This document shows, piece after piece, positions 35,891 through 44,423 of a DNA stretch of 64,000 nt. Below the pieces are notes generated by a model, which saw only the letters and a program-made list of their open reading frames with translations, was not told the DNA's origin and did no database searches. Position 1 is the stretch's first letter; every line of letters begins with the position of its first letter. Source of the DNA: Salarchaeum japonicum (GTDB lineage Archaea; Halobacteriota; Halobacteria; Halobacteriales; Halobacteriaceae); contig NZ_CP085324.1 in the NCBI RefSeq assembly GCF_020614395.1, forward strand, positions 2,051,564-2,115,563, written 5' to 3'. Position numbers and translations under genes: made by a program.

Positions 35891-35902
35891 AGTAATTAAA
35901 GG
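35891..35902 (-). promoter_or_regulatory. Predicted promoter of the thi4-thiDN operon
   Basis: On the minus strand CCTTTAATTACT is a good TATA-like box centred 29 nt before the thi4 ATG. No riboswitch-like structure fits between it and the start codon, so thiamine control would have to be by a protein. Confidence 0.55.
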
Positions 35903-36094
35903 TGTGGGGTCGGCGGATACGACTCCCAAAGAACCACGAATCAGCAGACACAGCACCTATTCCCGGCGGAATCGCGAGTGGGAGAAGTGGAAGGGTGTCG
36001 GGCGACGGCGCAGGTACGACTCCGGACGCCTCGGAGAGACCGACGGAGCAAGAGCTACGCGGTGGAGGGGTGTCGCGAGAAATACCGGGGCCGA

Positions 36095-36364
36095 TTACGC
36101 GCCCGCTTCCTCGAAGGCGGCTTCGAGCTTCTCGGCCTGCGTCACGCCGACGAAGCGCTCGACGATGCCGTCGTCGTTCTCCACGACGATGGTCGGGATG
36201 GAGCGAACCTGGTACTCGTTCGCCACGTCCTGGGCGTCGTCGACGTCGATCTTCTCGAACTGGACGCGGTCGCCCCACTCCTCTTCGAGCTCTTCGAGAA
36301 TCGGGTCTTGCGTCTTGCACGGGCCACACCAGTCGGCGTAGAAGTCCTTGAGGGTGACAGTCAT
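36095..36364 (-). CDS. trxA: Thioredoxin
   Basis: The 89-residue thioredoxin-fold protein has active site WCGPC at residues 12-16 and the cis-proline segment 'RSIPTIVV'. The conserved '[13 protein letters not shown]' lies between. It is slightly shorter than bacterial Trx at the N terminus, common in haloarchaea. It reduces protein disulfides in the cytosol. It is divergent from secG with both starts about 106 bp apart. Confidence 0.93.
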   Translation of the reverse strand: MTVTLKDFYADWCGPCKTQDPILEELEEEWGDRVQFEKIDVDDAQDVANEYQVRSIPTIVVENDDGIVERFVGVTQAEKLEAAFEEAGA

Positions 36365-36437
36365 CGGTCTACTCGGGTTTGCCCTTCCGCTCGCATAAGG
36401 GTTTCTCAGAGCACGGCGCTTGCCGCCACCCATGGAA

Positions 36438-36447
36438 AGGTTTAGGC
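36438..36447 (+). promoter_or_regulatory. Predicted promoter of secG
   Basis: AGGTTTAGGC, preceded by GGAAAGG, is centred about 28 nt before the ATG at 36471, predicting a leaderless mRNA. Confidence 0.45.
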
Positions 36448-36470
36448 GGCCCGAGCGACGAATACGGGGT

Positions 36471-36632
36471 ATGAGCAGTGGTCAGAACTCGGGCGGCCTG
36501 ATGTCGAGCGCGGGACTCGTCCGGTACTTCGACTCCGAGAGTTCGAACGCGATTCGCGTCGGTCCGAAGTCCGTCGTCGCGTCCGGCGTCGTGTTCGGCA
36601 TCGCCGTCCTCGTTCTCAGCATGATGTTCTGA
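36471..36632 (+). CDS. secG: Preprotein translocase Sec61-beta/SecG subunit
   Basis: The 53-residue tail-anchored protein has a polar N terminus, the conserved '[10 protein letters not shown]' element and 'IRVGPKSVV', then one C-terminal transmembrane helix (about 34-53). This is the archaeal Sec61-beta pattern. It is an accessory subunit of the SecYE channel in the cell membrane. Length is normal. Confidence 0.9.
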   Translation: MSSGQNSGGLMSSAGLVRYFDSESSNAIRVGPKSVVASGVVFGIAVLVLSMMF

Positions 36633-36640
36633 GTTCCGGG

Positions 36641-36651
36641 GCGCATAAACC
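36641..36651 (+). promoter_or_regulatory. Predicted promoter of pdxT operon
   Basis: GCGCATAAACC contains a TATA-like core about 27 nt before the ATG at 36674, so the pdxT-BFN-hisE genes probably start as a leaderless transcript. Confidence 0.45.
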
Positions 36652-36673
36652 GCTCCCCCGCGAACCTCCGCGT

Positions 36674-37267
36674 ATGACTCTGACAGCCGGTGTCGTCGCC
36701 GTCCAGGGCGACGTCAGCGAACACGGCGACGCGATTCGGCGAGCGGCCGCGAACCACGGCCGGGACGCCGAGGTCGTCGAAATCAGGAAGTCCGGAATCG
36801 TCCCGGAGTGCGACGTTCTCTTGCTCCCCGGCGGGGAGTCCACCGCCATCTCGCGACTCCTCGCCCGCCAGGGTATCGACGACGAAATCGAGCGGCACGT
36901 CAAGACCGAAAAGCCCGTGCTCGCGACGTGCGCCGGCCTCATCGTGGCGTCCCGGGACGCGCGCGACGAGCGCGTGGAGACGCTCGACCTCGTGGACGCG
37001 ACCGTGGACAGGAACGCGTTCGGCCGGCAGAAGGACAGCTTCGAAGCACCGCTGGACGTGGCGGGCCTGGACGAGCCGTTCCCGGCGGTGTTCATCCGCG
37101 CGCCCCTCATCGCGGAGGTCGGCCGGGACGTGGAGGTGCTCGCGTCCTGGGACGAAAAGCCCGTGGCGATTCGAGACGGTCCGGTCGTCGGCACGTCCTT
37201 CCACCCCGAGTTGACGAGCGACAGCCGCATCCACGACCTCGCGTTCTTCGCGGAGGCCGAGGCGTGA
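36674..37267 (+). CDS. pdxT: Pyridoxal 5'-phosphate synthase glutaminase subunit
   Basis: The 197-residue class I glutamine amidotransferase supplies ammonia to PdxS for vitamin B6 synthesis. It has 'VVAVQGDVSEH', the 'LLPGGESTAIS' oxyanion loop, nucleophile Cys in 'LATCAGLIV' and the His-Glu pair in 'SFHPELTSD'. PdxS is not in this window. GTGA overlap joins it to the BFN-domain gene. Confidence 0.94.
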   Translation: MTLTAGVVAVQGDVSEHGDAIRRAAANHGRDAEVVEIRKSGIVPECDVLLLPGGESTAISRLLARQGIDDEIERHVKTEKPVLATCAGLIVASRDARDERVETLDLVDATVDRNAFGRQKDSFEAPLDVAGLDEPFPAVFIRAPLIAEVGRDVEVLASWDEKPVAIRDGPVVGTSFHPELTSDSRIHDLAFFAEAEA

Positions 37268-37719
37268 GCGACCTCCTAGACGCCTCCGTGGAAGCGGTGA
37301 AGGTCGCGGGAAGCCCGGACGGCCCCGTTCCCGTGCTCGTGCTCGCCGTGGACGGCCGTCGGGACGTGCTCCCCGTGTTCATCGCGTTCGAGGAGGCTGA
37401 GTCCATCGCGCGCGGCCTCGACGCCGAAGACTTCGGCCGCCCGCTCACCCACGACCTGACGCTCGACCTCGTGGAGGAACTCGGCGGGCGCGTCACCCAG
37501 GCCGTCATCCGGGGCGTCGAACAGGGGACGTTCGTCGCGGACATCCACCTCGACACGCCGCGCGCGAACACGGTCGTGGACTGTCGGCCGAGCGACGCCG
37601 TCGCGCTCGTCGCCCGCACGGACGCGCCCATCAAGGTCGCGCGCGAGGTGTTCGAGGACGCCCGCGAACCGCTCGCGAACTACGCGGACTTCGACGACAT
37701 CCGGGAGGTGGCGCGATGA
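37264..37719 (+). CDS. Bifunctional nuclease (BFN/DUF151) family protein
   Basis: The 151-residue protein starts at GTG 37264, overlapping the pdxT stop by four bases. The DUF151 core has 'VPVLVLAVDGRRDVLPVFI', 'EEAESIARGL', 'THDLTLDLVEELGGRV' and 'DCRPSDAVALVARTDAPI'. Plant BFN1-like members have RNase and DNase activity; archaeal function is not established. It is middle gene of pdxT-BFN-hisE, with ATGA overlap into hisE. Confidence 0.85.
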   Translation: MSDLLDASVEAVKVAGSPDGPVPVLVLAVDGRRDVLPVFIAFEEAESIARGLDAEDFGRPLTHDLTLDLVEELGGRVTQAVIRGVEQGTFVADIHLDTPRANTVVDCRPSDAVALVARTDAPIKVAREVFEDAREPLANYADFDDIREVAR

Positions 37720-38006
37720 GCGACGACCTCCTCCGCGACCTCTACGCCGTCATCGAAGACCGCAAGGAAACCCTCCCCGAGGACTCCTACACCGCCAGCC
37801 TGTTCACGCACGAGAAGGGCGAGAACGCCGCGCTCGAAAAACTCGGCGAGGAAGCCACCGAGTTCGTGCTCGCCGCGAAGGACAGCGACCGCGAGGAACT
37901 CGCGCACGAGGGCGCGGACATCGTCTACCACATGCTCGTCGTCCTCGCGCAGAACGACGTGGACATCGAAGAACTGCTGGACGAGCTTCGAGAGCGGCGG
38001 GGATAG
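37716..38006 (+). CDS. hisE: Phosphoribosyl-ATP diphosphatase
   Basis: The 96-residue all-alpha MazG-like enzyme hydrolyses PR-ATP to PR-AMP in histidine biosynthesis. Metal-binding signatures are 'EKLGEEATEFVLAAK' and 'HEGADIVYHMLVVLA'. Length is typical of stand-alone HisE; HisI is not in the window. It is last in the overlapping three-gene unit with pdxT. Confidence 0.93.
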   Translation: MSDDLLRDLYAVIEDRKETLPEDSYTASLFTHEKGENAALEKLGEEATEFVLAAKDSDREELAHEGADIVYHMLVVLAQNDVDIEELLDELRERRG

Positions 38007-38050
38007 CCATATCACCGAGCGACGTGCGGCGTTCGCGCGTCGAAAAACGC

Positions 38051-38062
38051 CTTCTTTTAAGT
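38051..38062 (+). promoter_or_regulatory. Predicted promoter of the Nog1 gene
   Basis: CTTCTTTTAAGT, preceded by CGAAAAACG, is centred 26 nt before the ATG at 38084. A GTG two codons upstream is therefore unlikely to be the start. Confidence 0.5.
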
Positions 38063-38083
38063 GTCGAGTGAGTACGTGTGGGT

Positions 38084-39043
38084 ATGATTTTCGAGGACCT
38101 TCCGACGACCCCGAAGTCGGAGGAACTCATCGACAAGGCGTTCTCGCGCGCGGCGCGGTCGGGGCGAGCGAAGCACGGGCGGGAGGCCCAGGAGTCGATG
38201 CTGCAGACGGCGTCGAACATCCTCTCGGACAACCTGGAGAACGTCGTGACGGCGTGGCCGGACTTCGGCGAGGTCGACCCGTTCTACCGCGAGCTCGCGG
38301 ACGCGGTGGCGGACGTGGACGAGATTCGGTCGAGTCTCTCCGAGGTCGGGTGGGCGTCCCGGAAGACGAAGGACCTCGGCCGCGAGTACCAGGGGAAGCT
38401 CCCGGGCGACGTGGAGGGCGCGCGGAAGCTCCGCAAGCAGGGGTTCGCGCGGATGGGGTCGGTGATGCGCGAAATCGAGGACGACCTCGAATACTTGAAC
38501 GACGTGCGGAACAAGCTCGCGAAACTCCCCGACATCCGGCCGGACGAGCCGACTATCGTGGTCGCGGGCTACCCGAACGTGGGGAAGTCGTCGTTCGTGA
38601 ACTCGGTGACGAACGCGCGCAACGAGACCGCCGAGTACCCGTTCACGACGACGGGCGTCCGGGTCGGGCACATCGAGCGCGACCACATCCGCTACCAGCT
38701 CGTGGACACGCCGGGCCTGCTCGACCGGCCGCGCGAGGAGCGAAACGACATCGAGAACCAGGCGGTGTCGGCGGTCGCGCACGCCGCCGACGCGGTGCTG
38801 TTCTTCCTGGACGCGAGCGAGACCTGTGGGTACGAACTCGACGACCAGTACGCGCTCCTCGACGGGCTTCGCGGGGAGTTCGCGGACGCGCCGTTCGTGG
38901 TCGCGTGCAACAAGAGCGACCTCTCGACGGACGCGGACGCGGACTACTTCCTGAGCGTGGAGACGGGCGAGAACGTCGGCGCGGTGCTCGACGCCGCGGT
39001 CGAGGCGGTGGATTACGACGCCGACCTGCCGTTCGAGAACTGA
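38084..39043 (+). CDS. Nog1-family GTPase, 60S-type ribosome biogenesis
   Basis: The 319-residue OBG-superfamily GTPase has an N-terminal helical Nog1 domain (about 1-155; 'KAFSRAARSGRAKHGREAQ' and 'ADVDEIRSSLSEVGWASRKT'). A G domain follows with 'GYPNVGKSSFVN' near 165-176, 'TTTGVRVGHI', 'DTPGLLDRPREERN' and 'NKSDLS'. Nog1 acts in large-subunit maturation in eukaryotes; the archaeal form lacks the long C-terminal extension. It ends immediately against the convergent DUF389 gene. Confidence 0.92.
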   Translation: MIFEDLPTTPKSEELIDKAFSRAARSGRAKHGREAQESMLQTASNILSDNLENVVTAWPDFGEVDPFYRELADAVADVDEIRSSLSEVGWASRKTKDLGREYQGKLPGDVEGARKLRKQGFARMGSVMREIEDDLEYLNDVRNKLAKLPDIRPDEPTIVVAGYPNVGKSSFVNSVTNARNETAEYPFTTTGVRVGHIERDHIRYQLVDTPGLLDRPREERNDIENQAVSAVAHAADAVLFFLDASETCGYELDDQYALLDGLRGEFADAPFVVACNKSDLSTDADADYFLSVETGENVGAVLDAAVEAVDYDADLPFEN

Positions 39044-40342
39044 TTAGCCGCTCGCGCTGTCGATTTCGATGAACCGCACCTGTACGGCCACATCGGTGCC
39101 GAGCGCGGCGTCGATTCTGTCGTCGAGGACGTTCGCAAGTCCGGGGTAGGTTTCGCCGGGCGGCGCGCCGACGGTGACGACGACGCGCGTCGGGGACTGC
39201 GTGAACACGATGCCCTCGCTGAACTCCACGTCGGCGTCGAGGAAGATGATGTCGGCGTACTCGGGCGCGGTGAGCGCGGTTTCCGCTTCGGCGGAGACCG
39301 TCTGCTCGGTGTTCGCGTGCTGGTAGGACGCGAGCGTGACGCCGCCGAGGAAGACGGAGAGCACGATGATGCCGGCGAGGAGCGCGCCGACGCGTTTGAA
39401 GGTCGCGGCGCGGGCGTCGGACTGCCGGAACCAGTCCTCGGGGCGATACCCCGACAGCCAGAGCACGCCGAGCGCGGCGAGGTTGATGGAGAGCATGTTC
39501 ACGAGCACGAGCACGCCCGACCCGAGCGCCATCGACGGGAGGCCGTACGCGATGCCGACGCCGACGGTGGCGGCGGGCGGGATGAGCGCGACGGCGATCA
39601 TGACGCCGACGAGCGCGGAGGAGACGCCGGTTGTGAGGCTGACCGCGCCAGCGACGCCCGCGCCGAGCGCGACGGCGAGCGAGAGGAAGTCGGGCGCGAG
39701 GCGCTCGCGGACCTGGCCGATAGTGGAAGGGTCGAGGCCGGGGGGGATGAGGTTGAGGGTGCGGACGCCGAGCGCGAACACGGCGGCCGCGGCGACGGCG
39801 AGGCCGAGGCCGAGCGCTTGCATGCGGACGCCGCGCCGGAACAGGTCGGCGTCGTCCACGACCGTGCCGACGCTCGCGGCCATCGCGGGGCCGATGAGCG
39901 GCGCGATGACCATGGAGCCGACGACGGTCGCGGGGGAGTCGAGGAGGAGGCCGGCGGTGGCGATGACGGCGCTCACGACGGTCATGATGGCGTACGTCGG
40001 AACCGCGGACGCGAGGTCGCTCGCCTTCGCCTTCAGTTCCTCTCGCGCGATTCGGTCCTCGCTCCCCTCCTCCTCGTACTCGGCTTCGAGCTGGTCGAAG
40101 TGCCGGGAGATGACGGTTTCCGCGCTCAACACGACCGTGTAGGCGTCCTCGCCCAATCCGACCTCGCGGAGGGTGGCGAGCACGGGTTCGACGGCGTTCG
40201 TCGGCAGGGGGAAGTAGACGACGGCAGTGTACTCGCGGCCGCTGGCTTCCTCCGTGACGACGTAGTCCACGCCCTCGTCGTCGAGCGCGTCGAGCACCGC
40301 GTCCCGCTTGCCGGCGGGAATCGTCACCTGGATGAGTCGCAC
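39044..40342 (-). CDS. TIGR00341 family membrane protein (DUF389)
   Basis: The 432-residue protein has an N-terminal soluble alpha/beta domain (about 1-100, starting 'RLIQVTIPAGKRDAVLDAL'). DUF389 follows with roughly seven membrane helices, including the signature 'PATVVGSMVIAPLIGPAMA' and 'GVSSALVGVMIAVALIPPAA'. A short extracytoplasmic tail ends the protein. Function is unknown. Its stop codon abuts the Nog1 stop with no spacer. Confidence 0.87.
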   Translation of the reverse strand: MRLIQVTIPAGKRDAVLDALDDEGVDYVVTEEASGREYTAVVYFPLPTNAVEPVLATLREVGLGEDAYTVVLSAETVISRHFDQLEAEYEEEGSEDRIAREELKAKASDLASAVPTYAIMTVVSAVIATAGLLLDSPATVVGSMVIAPLIGPAMAASVGTVVDDADLFRRGVRMQALGLGLAVAAAAVFALGVRTLNLIPPGLDPSTIGQVRERLAPDFLSLAVALGAGVAGAVSLTTGVSSALVGVMIAVALIPPAATVGVGIAYGLPSMALGSGVLVLVNMLSINLAALGVLWLSGYRPEDWFRQSDARAATFKRVGALLAGIIVLSVFLGGVTLASYQHANTEQTVSAEAETALTAPEYADIIFLDADVEFSEGIVFTQSPTRVVVTVGAPPGETYPGLANVLDDRIDAALGTDVAVQVRFIEIDSASG

Positions 40343-40381
40343 GACGCCACCGACGGCGCGCGGGGAGAAATGGTTTCGGGG

Positions 40382-41068
40382 TTACGCGACGCTGAACGTC
40401 ACTGAGACGCTGGCGGTCACCGCGACTGAGCCCTCGCGGATGTCGGTGCTGGCGGTCGAGATGCCCTCGCTGTAGACGTACCCCACGTCGGACGAGGAGA
40501 CGGTCTGGACGCCCGTGACGCTGAGGTTCGCGGCGGCGGCGAGCGCGTCCGCGTCACCGCGCGCGTCCGAGACGGCGGCGGCGAGCGCCTGCCGGTGGAG
40601 TTCCTCGCGGGTGTCCTCGCTGAGCGTGAACTGCACGCCGTTCACGCGGTTCGCGCCGTTCGACAGCGCCACGTCCACGAGGAACCCGGCGTTCTCCACG
40701 TCGTCCGAGGTCACGCGGAACGCGTGGACGCCGCGGTAGGTCTCACCCGTCTCGCGGTCGCGGACGGAGAGGTCGTAGCGGGACGTGACGATGTCCTCGC
40801 TCGCGACGCCCTGGGATTCGAGCGAACTCGTCAGGTCGGCGGCCGCGGCGTCGAGCTGGTCGCGCACGTCGCTCGCGGAGTCACCGGACGCCTCCACGGC
40901 GACGTGGAGAACGACCTGGTCGGGCGTGGCGTAGATGGTTTCCGAGCCGGAGACGTCGATGGTCTTCGATGCCGTGTCGTCGGAGGACGCGGCCTGGACG
41001 CCGCCGAGACAGCCGGCGGTCGCGACGAGCAACGCGAGTCCGAGCACGGAGAGCAGTTTCTTCGACAT
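40382..41068 (-). CDS. SIMPL domain lipoprotein
   Basis: The 228-residue secreted protein has a signal peptide with a lipobox 'VATAGC' (Cys19 would be lipidated). A SIMPL (DUF541/Oxidative-stress defence) domain covers about 35-228, with 'ISGSETIYATPDQVVLHVAV'-like opening and a closing 'VTASVSVTFSV' strand. It is anchored on the cell surface. SIMPL proteins have no firm molecular role. It is divergent from engB. Confidence 0.85.
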   Translation of the reverse strand: MSKKLLSVLGLALLVATAGCLGGVQAASSDDTASKTIDVSGSETIYATPDQVVLHVAVEASGDSASDVRDQLDAAAADLTSSLESQGVASEDIVTSRYDLSVRDRETGETYRGVHAFRVTSDDVENAGFLVDVALSNGANRVNGVQFTLSEDTREELHRQALAAAVSDARGDADALAAAANLSVTGVQTVSSSDVGYVYSEGISTASTDIREGSVAVTASVSVTFSVA

Positions 41069-41171
41069 ACAGCCGTCGAGAGGACGCCCCGGGGTATCAA
41101 CCTCGCTATGACTCAAATCGCGGCTTGTGTTACGACGGCAGGCTTACCCGCCGGGACGAAGTACGACGAGT

Positions 41172-41789
41172 ATGTTCGAAACGCGGCCCGACCGCACCGA
41201 CGAAGTCGCCCTCATCGGGCGGTCGAACGTCGGGAAGTCCACGATTATGCGCGAGCTCACGGGGCACACGTTCACCACGGGCGGGAAGCCCGGCGTCACT
41301 CGGGAGCCGAACCACTACGACTGGGCGAGCGAGGACTTCGTCATCACCGACCTCCCTGGGTTCGGGTACATGCAGGGCGTCCCCGAGGAACGCCAGGAGT
41401 CCATCAAGACCGACATCGTCCACTACCTCGAAGAGTACGCGGACAACATCCTCGTCGGCGTCATCGTCCTCGACGGGAAGAGCGCCGTCGACATCATCGA
41501 CCGCCACACCACCGAGGAGAGCATCCCGCACACCGTCGAGATGTACCACCTCCTCCGCGAACTCGGCGTCGACACCGTCATCGCCGTGAACAAGATGGAC
41601 AAGGTGGACGACCGGGACGACCGCCTCGACGCCATCGCCGACCGCTTCGGTCTCCTCCCGCCCTGGAAGCAGTGGACGGACACCATCGCGCCCATCACCG
41701 CGAAGAAAGGCAACATCGGCGCGTTGGAGGACGCCATCAACAGCCACCTCGAAGACCACAAGCGCCACGACCTCAAGAAGTTCTTCTAG
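41172..41789 (+). CDS. engB: GTP-binding protein EngB
   Basis: The 205-residue TrmE-Era-EngA-EngB-type GTPase has G1 '[14 protein letters not shown]' at 15-28, G2 'GVTREPNHY', G3 'DLPGFGYM', G4 'NKMDK' and G5 near 'APITAKKGN'. Bacterial EngB/YsxC assists ribosome assembly. The ATG at 41172 fits the family N terminus. Dispersed element B starts right after the stop codon. Confidence 0.92.
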   Translation: MFETRPDRTDEVALIGRSNVGKSTIMRELTGHTFTTGGKPGVTREPNHYDWASEDFVITDLPGFGYMQGVPEERQESIKTDIVHYLEEYADNILVGVIVLDGKSAVDIIDRHTTEESIPHTVEMYHLLRELGVDTVIAVNKMDKVDDRDDRLDAIADRFGLLPPWKQWTDTIAPITAKKGNIGALEDAINSHLEDHKRHDLKKFF

Positions 41790-41944
41790 CCCACCTTTTT
41801 CTTCGTCGGGTTCGCCGAAGGCGAACCACTCCTCGAAAAATCTGGACCAAAAACTCTCGCTCGCTCCGCGAGCGAGTAGGCTGCGAACGCGTTACCGCAC
41901 TGCTTCAACACCGCACCCGAACCAGTTCCGAACCGCGACCAGGT

Positions 41945-41957
41945 GAACGTTCAAGTA
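41945..41957 (+). promoter_or_regulatory. Promoter block of dispersed element B
   Basis: GAACGTTCAAGTA corresponds to copy A with one change in the TATA box (TTCAAGTA). Predicted transcription start is near 41979-41981. Confidence 0.45.
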
Positions 41958-41978
41958 GGAGAGCGCGGCCAGCGCGCG

Positions 41979-42056
41979 GTATGTTCTGAGTGGTGGCGCA
42001 CGGGAGCGGATTCGGTGAGCGGCGACGAATCCCGTGCGCGCGGTGTGTCGCCCGAA
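41979..42056 (+). ncRNA. Candidate structured small RNA, element B
   Basis: The predicted transcript opens with ATGTTCTGA. It forms a perfect 10-bp stem at 41996-42005/42030-42039, with an alternative inner GGATTCG/CGAATCC pairing. It closes with TGTCGCCCGAACGCC. Stem bases differ from copy A while complementarity is kept, which suggests selection for RNA folding. Confidence 0.35.
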
Positions 42057-42060
42057 CGCC

Positions 42061-42984
42061 CTATGCGACGCGGTTGACGAACTCCTCGTCCGCGTTCGCG
42101 TGGAGGACGTTCTGTCGGACGAGGTCGGCGATGTGCTCGTAGTAGTCGCGCTCGGCGGCGGCGGCGTGCGGCGTGACGAGCACGTCCTCGTAGTCCCAGA
42201 GCGGCGAGTCCGAGTCGAGGGGTTCGTCCTCGAACACGTCCAGCGCCGCGCCCGCGAGTTCCCCGGCGTCGAGCGCGTCCACGAGCGCGTCCTCCTGTAC
42301 GACCTCGCCGCGCGCGACGTTCACGAGGTAGGCGTCGTCGCGCATCGCGGCGAACTCGTCGGGCCCGAACAGGCCCTCGGTGTCGTCGGTGAGCGGACAC
42401 GCGAGCGCGACGAACCGCGCGTCCGCGATGGCGTCGTGGAGGTCTTGCGGGCCGTACACCGCCCGCGTGTGCGGCGTCTTCACGGGCGTGCGGCGGACGC
42501 CGGTGACGCGCATCCCGACGCCGTCGGCGCGCCGCGCGATACCCTGGCCGAGCGCGCCGAGTCCGACGACGGTGAGGCGTTCGTCGAACAGCGTGAACGG
42601 CTCGTCCCAGTCGGGTCGAGTCCACTCCCGTTCGTGCTGGGCGTCCCGGAACGTGTGGAGGCGGCGCGCGAGCGCGAGCATCTGCCCGACCGCGTACTCG
42701 CCGACGGACGCGCCGTGAATCCCGGAGCTGTTCGTGAACGCGACGCCGGCGTCCGCGAAGTCGTCCAGCGGAAAGCGGTCGTAGCCGGCCTGAATCGAGT
42801 GCACCCACTCGACGCTGTCGAGGAAGGCGTCGCGGTGGAGGAACGTCACGACCGCGTCCACGCTATCGAGGTCGTCGCCGACGATGGACACGTCGGGGTC
42901 GACGGATTCGAGCGCGTCCCGCAGGCGTTCCGGCGGGAAGACGATGGAGACGGAGTCGTGGATACCGAGGTGGTCGATGTTCAT
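42061..42984 (-). CDS. ddh: D-2-hydroxyacid dehydrogenase
   Basis: The 307-residue NAD(P)-dependent enzyme interconverts 2-keto acids and D-2-hydroxyacids. Nucleotide-binding motif 'VVGLGALGQGIARRADGVG' is central. The catalytic set is Arg in 'VNVARGEVV', Glu in 'DVFEDEPL' and His in 'VTPHAAA'. The start at 42984 was chosen over an upstream in-frame codon because family sequence begins 'MNIDHLGIHDSV'. Substrate range is not predictable. Confidence 0.88.
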   Translation of the reverse strand: MNIDHLGIHDSVSIVFPPERLRDALESVDPDVSIVGDDLDSVDAVVTFLHRDAFLDSVEWVHSIQAGYDRFPLDDFADAGVAFTNSSGIHGASVGEYAVGQMLALARRLHTFRDAQHEREWTRPDWDEPFTLFDERLTVVGLGALGQGIARRADGVGMRVTGVRRTPVKTPHTRAVYGPQDLHDAIADARFVALACPLTDDTEGLFGPDEFAAMRDDAYLVNVARGEVVQEDALVDALDAGELAGAALDVFEDEPLDSDSPLWDYEDVLVTPHAAAAERDYYEHIADLVRQNVLHANADEEFVNRVA

Positions 42985-43125
42985 GCGAGTAGCTACCGAA
43001 GGCGGGCGATTGAACGTTGTGGAACGGGCGACTCGGGAAGAAGTCCTCGTCACAAGGGGCTCGGTGGGGGTAACACCTCGTCACTGTCGCCCACTCGCGG
43101 TTGGGCGTCCCCGAGTATAGGCGTT

Positions 43126-44334
43126 TCACTCCCAGTCCGCGAGCCGTCGGTGTTCCGCGGCGACGCGGTCGATGGCGTCGGCGTCGAGCGCGCCGGTCTC
43201 GGTGACGACCGCGTCCACGAGGCCGCGGGGCACGGTCTCGAACAGCGGCGCGGTCACGTCGATGTCCGCGTCGCCGTCGTAGACGAGCGCGTGCTCGCTC
43301 TCCTCGGTGGGTTCGACGCGCTCGGGCGCTAGCTTGTCGCGGGCGCAGACGGCGTCAACGGGAATGCCTGCCTGGTCGGCGGCGAGCGCGAGCGGGTACG
43401 TGCCGGTCTTGTTCACGAGGCCGCCGTCGGGCTGGACTGCGTCCGCGCCGACGAGCACGCGGTCGGCGGCCGCGAGCAAGCCGGGCGCGGCGGCGTCCGT
43501 CGTGAGCGTCACGTCGCACTCACCGGCGAGCGATTCGGCGACCGGGACGCCCTCTCGCTCCGGGCGTGACTCGGCGACGACGACGCGGTCGGGGTCGCCG
43601 GTTTCGAGCGCGCGCCGGACGGTGCCCGAGCGCGAGAGCGTGACGACCGTTTCTCCCGCGAGCCGGTCGGCGGCCCGTTCGGCGGCGCGGTCGTCCGCGG
43701 CGGCCGCGTCGTCGATGCGTTCCTGAACGGCGTCACCGAAATCGGCGTCGTCGTCAGCGGACGCCATCGCGCGGTTCACGCGGTTCGCGACGACGACCAT
43801 GTCCCGGGCGGCGCGGAGGTCGCGGGCGACCGCGGCGAGGTCGTCCCGGCCGTCGATGGCGGCGTCGCGGAGGACTTCGAGCGCGCGGAGGGAGAGCCAC
43901 GCGGAGCCGTGGTCGCGGTCGTCGCGAACCGTTTGGAGCGTCGGGGCGACCCGCCGGTAGGACGTCCAGAGGTCGGGGACGGTGTCGCGGCGGCGTATCT
44001 CGACGGGGTTCACCCACTCCCAGTCGGTCGTCTCTTCGTTCGGCGTCACGTCGCGGCGCTCGCAGTCGAAGAGCGCGGGGTGGACTGTCCAGCGGGTGCC
44101 GCGGTCGGCGTCCTCGACCGTGAAGGGGTCGCCGCGGCGGACGAGCGTGCAGGCGTCCCGAAGCCCGGTCTCCTCGTCGATTTCCCGCCAGGCCTGTTCG
44201 TCCGGTCGTCCTTCGGCGTGGCCGGCGACCATTCCCCACCGGCCGGCGTAGGAGCCGACGGCGTCGCTCCGTCGGAGGAGCAATACGCGGCCGCGGTTGC
44301 GGAGGACGCACGTGACGACGTCCACTTCGTCCAT
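43126..44334 (-). CDS. Nudix hydrolase-eIF2B-like fusion protein
   Basis: The 402-residue two-domain protein has a Nudix hydrolase domain at about 1-135, with box 'GHAEGRPDEQAWREIDEETG' matching Gx5Ex7REUxEExGU closely. An eIF2B alpha/beta/delta-like domain (about 150-402) shows 'VVTLSRSGTVRRALETG', 'VVVAESRPEREGV', 'VLVGADAVQPDGGLVNKTGTYPLA'-type segments. The second domain resembles ribose-1,5-bisphosphate isomerase and methylthioribose-1-phosphate isomerase relatives. That hints at nucleotide hydrolysis coupled to sugar-phosphate chemistry, which is inference. Confidence 0.82.
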   Translation of the reverse strand: MDEVDVVTCVLRNRGRVLLLRRSDAVGSYAGRWGMVAGHAEGRPDEQAWREIDEETGLRDACTLVRRGDPFTVEDADRGTRWTVHPALFDCERRDVTPNEETTDWEWVNPVEIRRRDTVPDLWTSYRRVAPTLQTVRDDRDHGSAWLSLRALEVLRDAAIDGRDDLAAVARDLRAARDMVVVANRVNRAMASADDDADFGDAVQERIDDAAAADDRAAERAADRLAGETVVTLSRSGTVRRALETGDPDRVVVAESRPEREGVPVAESLAGECDVTLTTDAAAPGLLAAADRVLVGADAVQPDGGLVNKTGTYPLALAADQAGIPVDAVCARDKLAPERVEPTEESEHALVYDGDADIDVTAPLFETVPRGLVDAVVTETGALDADAIDRVAAEHRRLADWE

Positions 44335-44423
44335 ACTCGTGTTCGGGACTGCGGGCACATAGGCGGTGAGGCCGGAACGTCCGGTACCGCCGTCTCTTTC
44401 ACGCGACGGCGAACACTGTGGGT

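Larger units (their letters stand above)
41790..42056 (+). repeat. Dispersed intergenic element, copy B
   Basis: After the engB stop comes CCCACCTTTTT, then GGTTCGCC/GGCGAACC and CTCGCTCG/CGAGCGAG hairpins in place of those in A and C. The promoter block GTGAACGTTCAAGTA (to 41957), GGCCAGCG (41967-41975 region) and TGTTCTGA box follow. A stem GCGCACGGGA/TCCCGTGCGC (41996-42005 with 42030-42039) and TGTCGCCCGAACGCC end the unit. No coding sequence is apparent in this 271-bp gap. Confidence 0.72.

Noticed and set aside
35868-36094. A thiamine (TPP) riboswitch upstream of thi4
   Set aside because: The TATA box is only 29 nt from the ATG, so there is no leader RNA to hold a riboswitch, and no TPP-box sequence was seen.
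43054-43125. A gene between the hydroxyacid dehydrogenase and the Nudix-eIF2B gene
   Set aside because: No frame of credible composition; only an ordinary spacer of about 140 bp.
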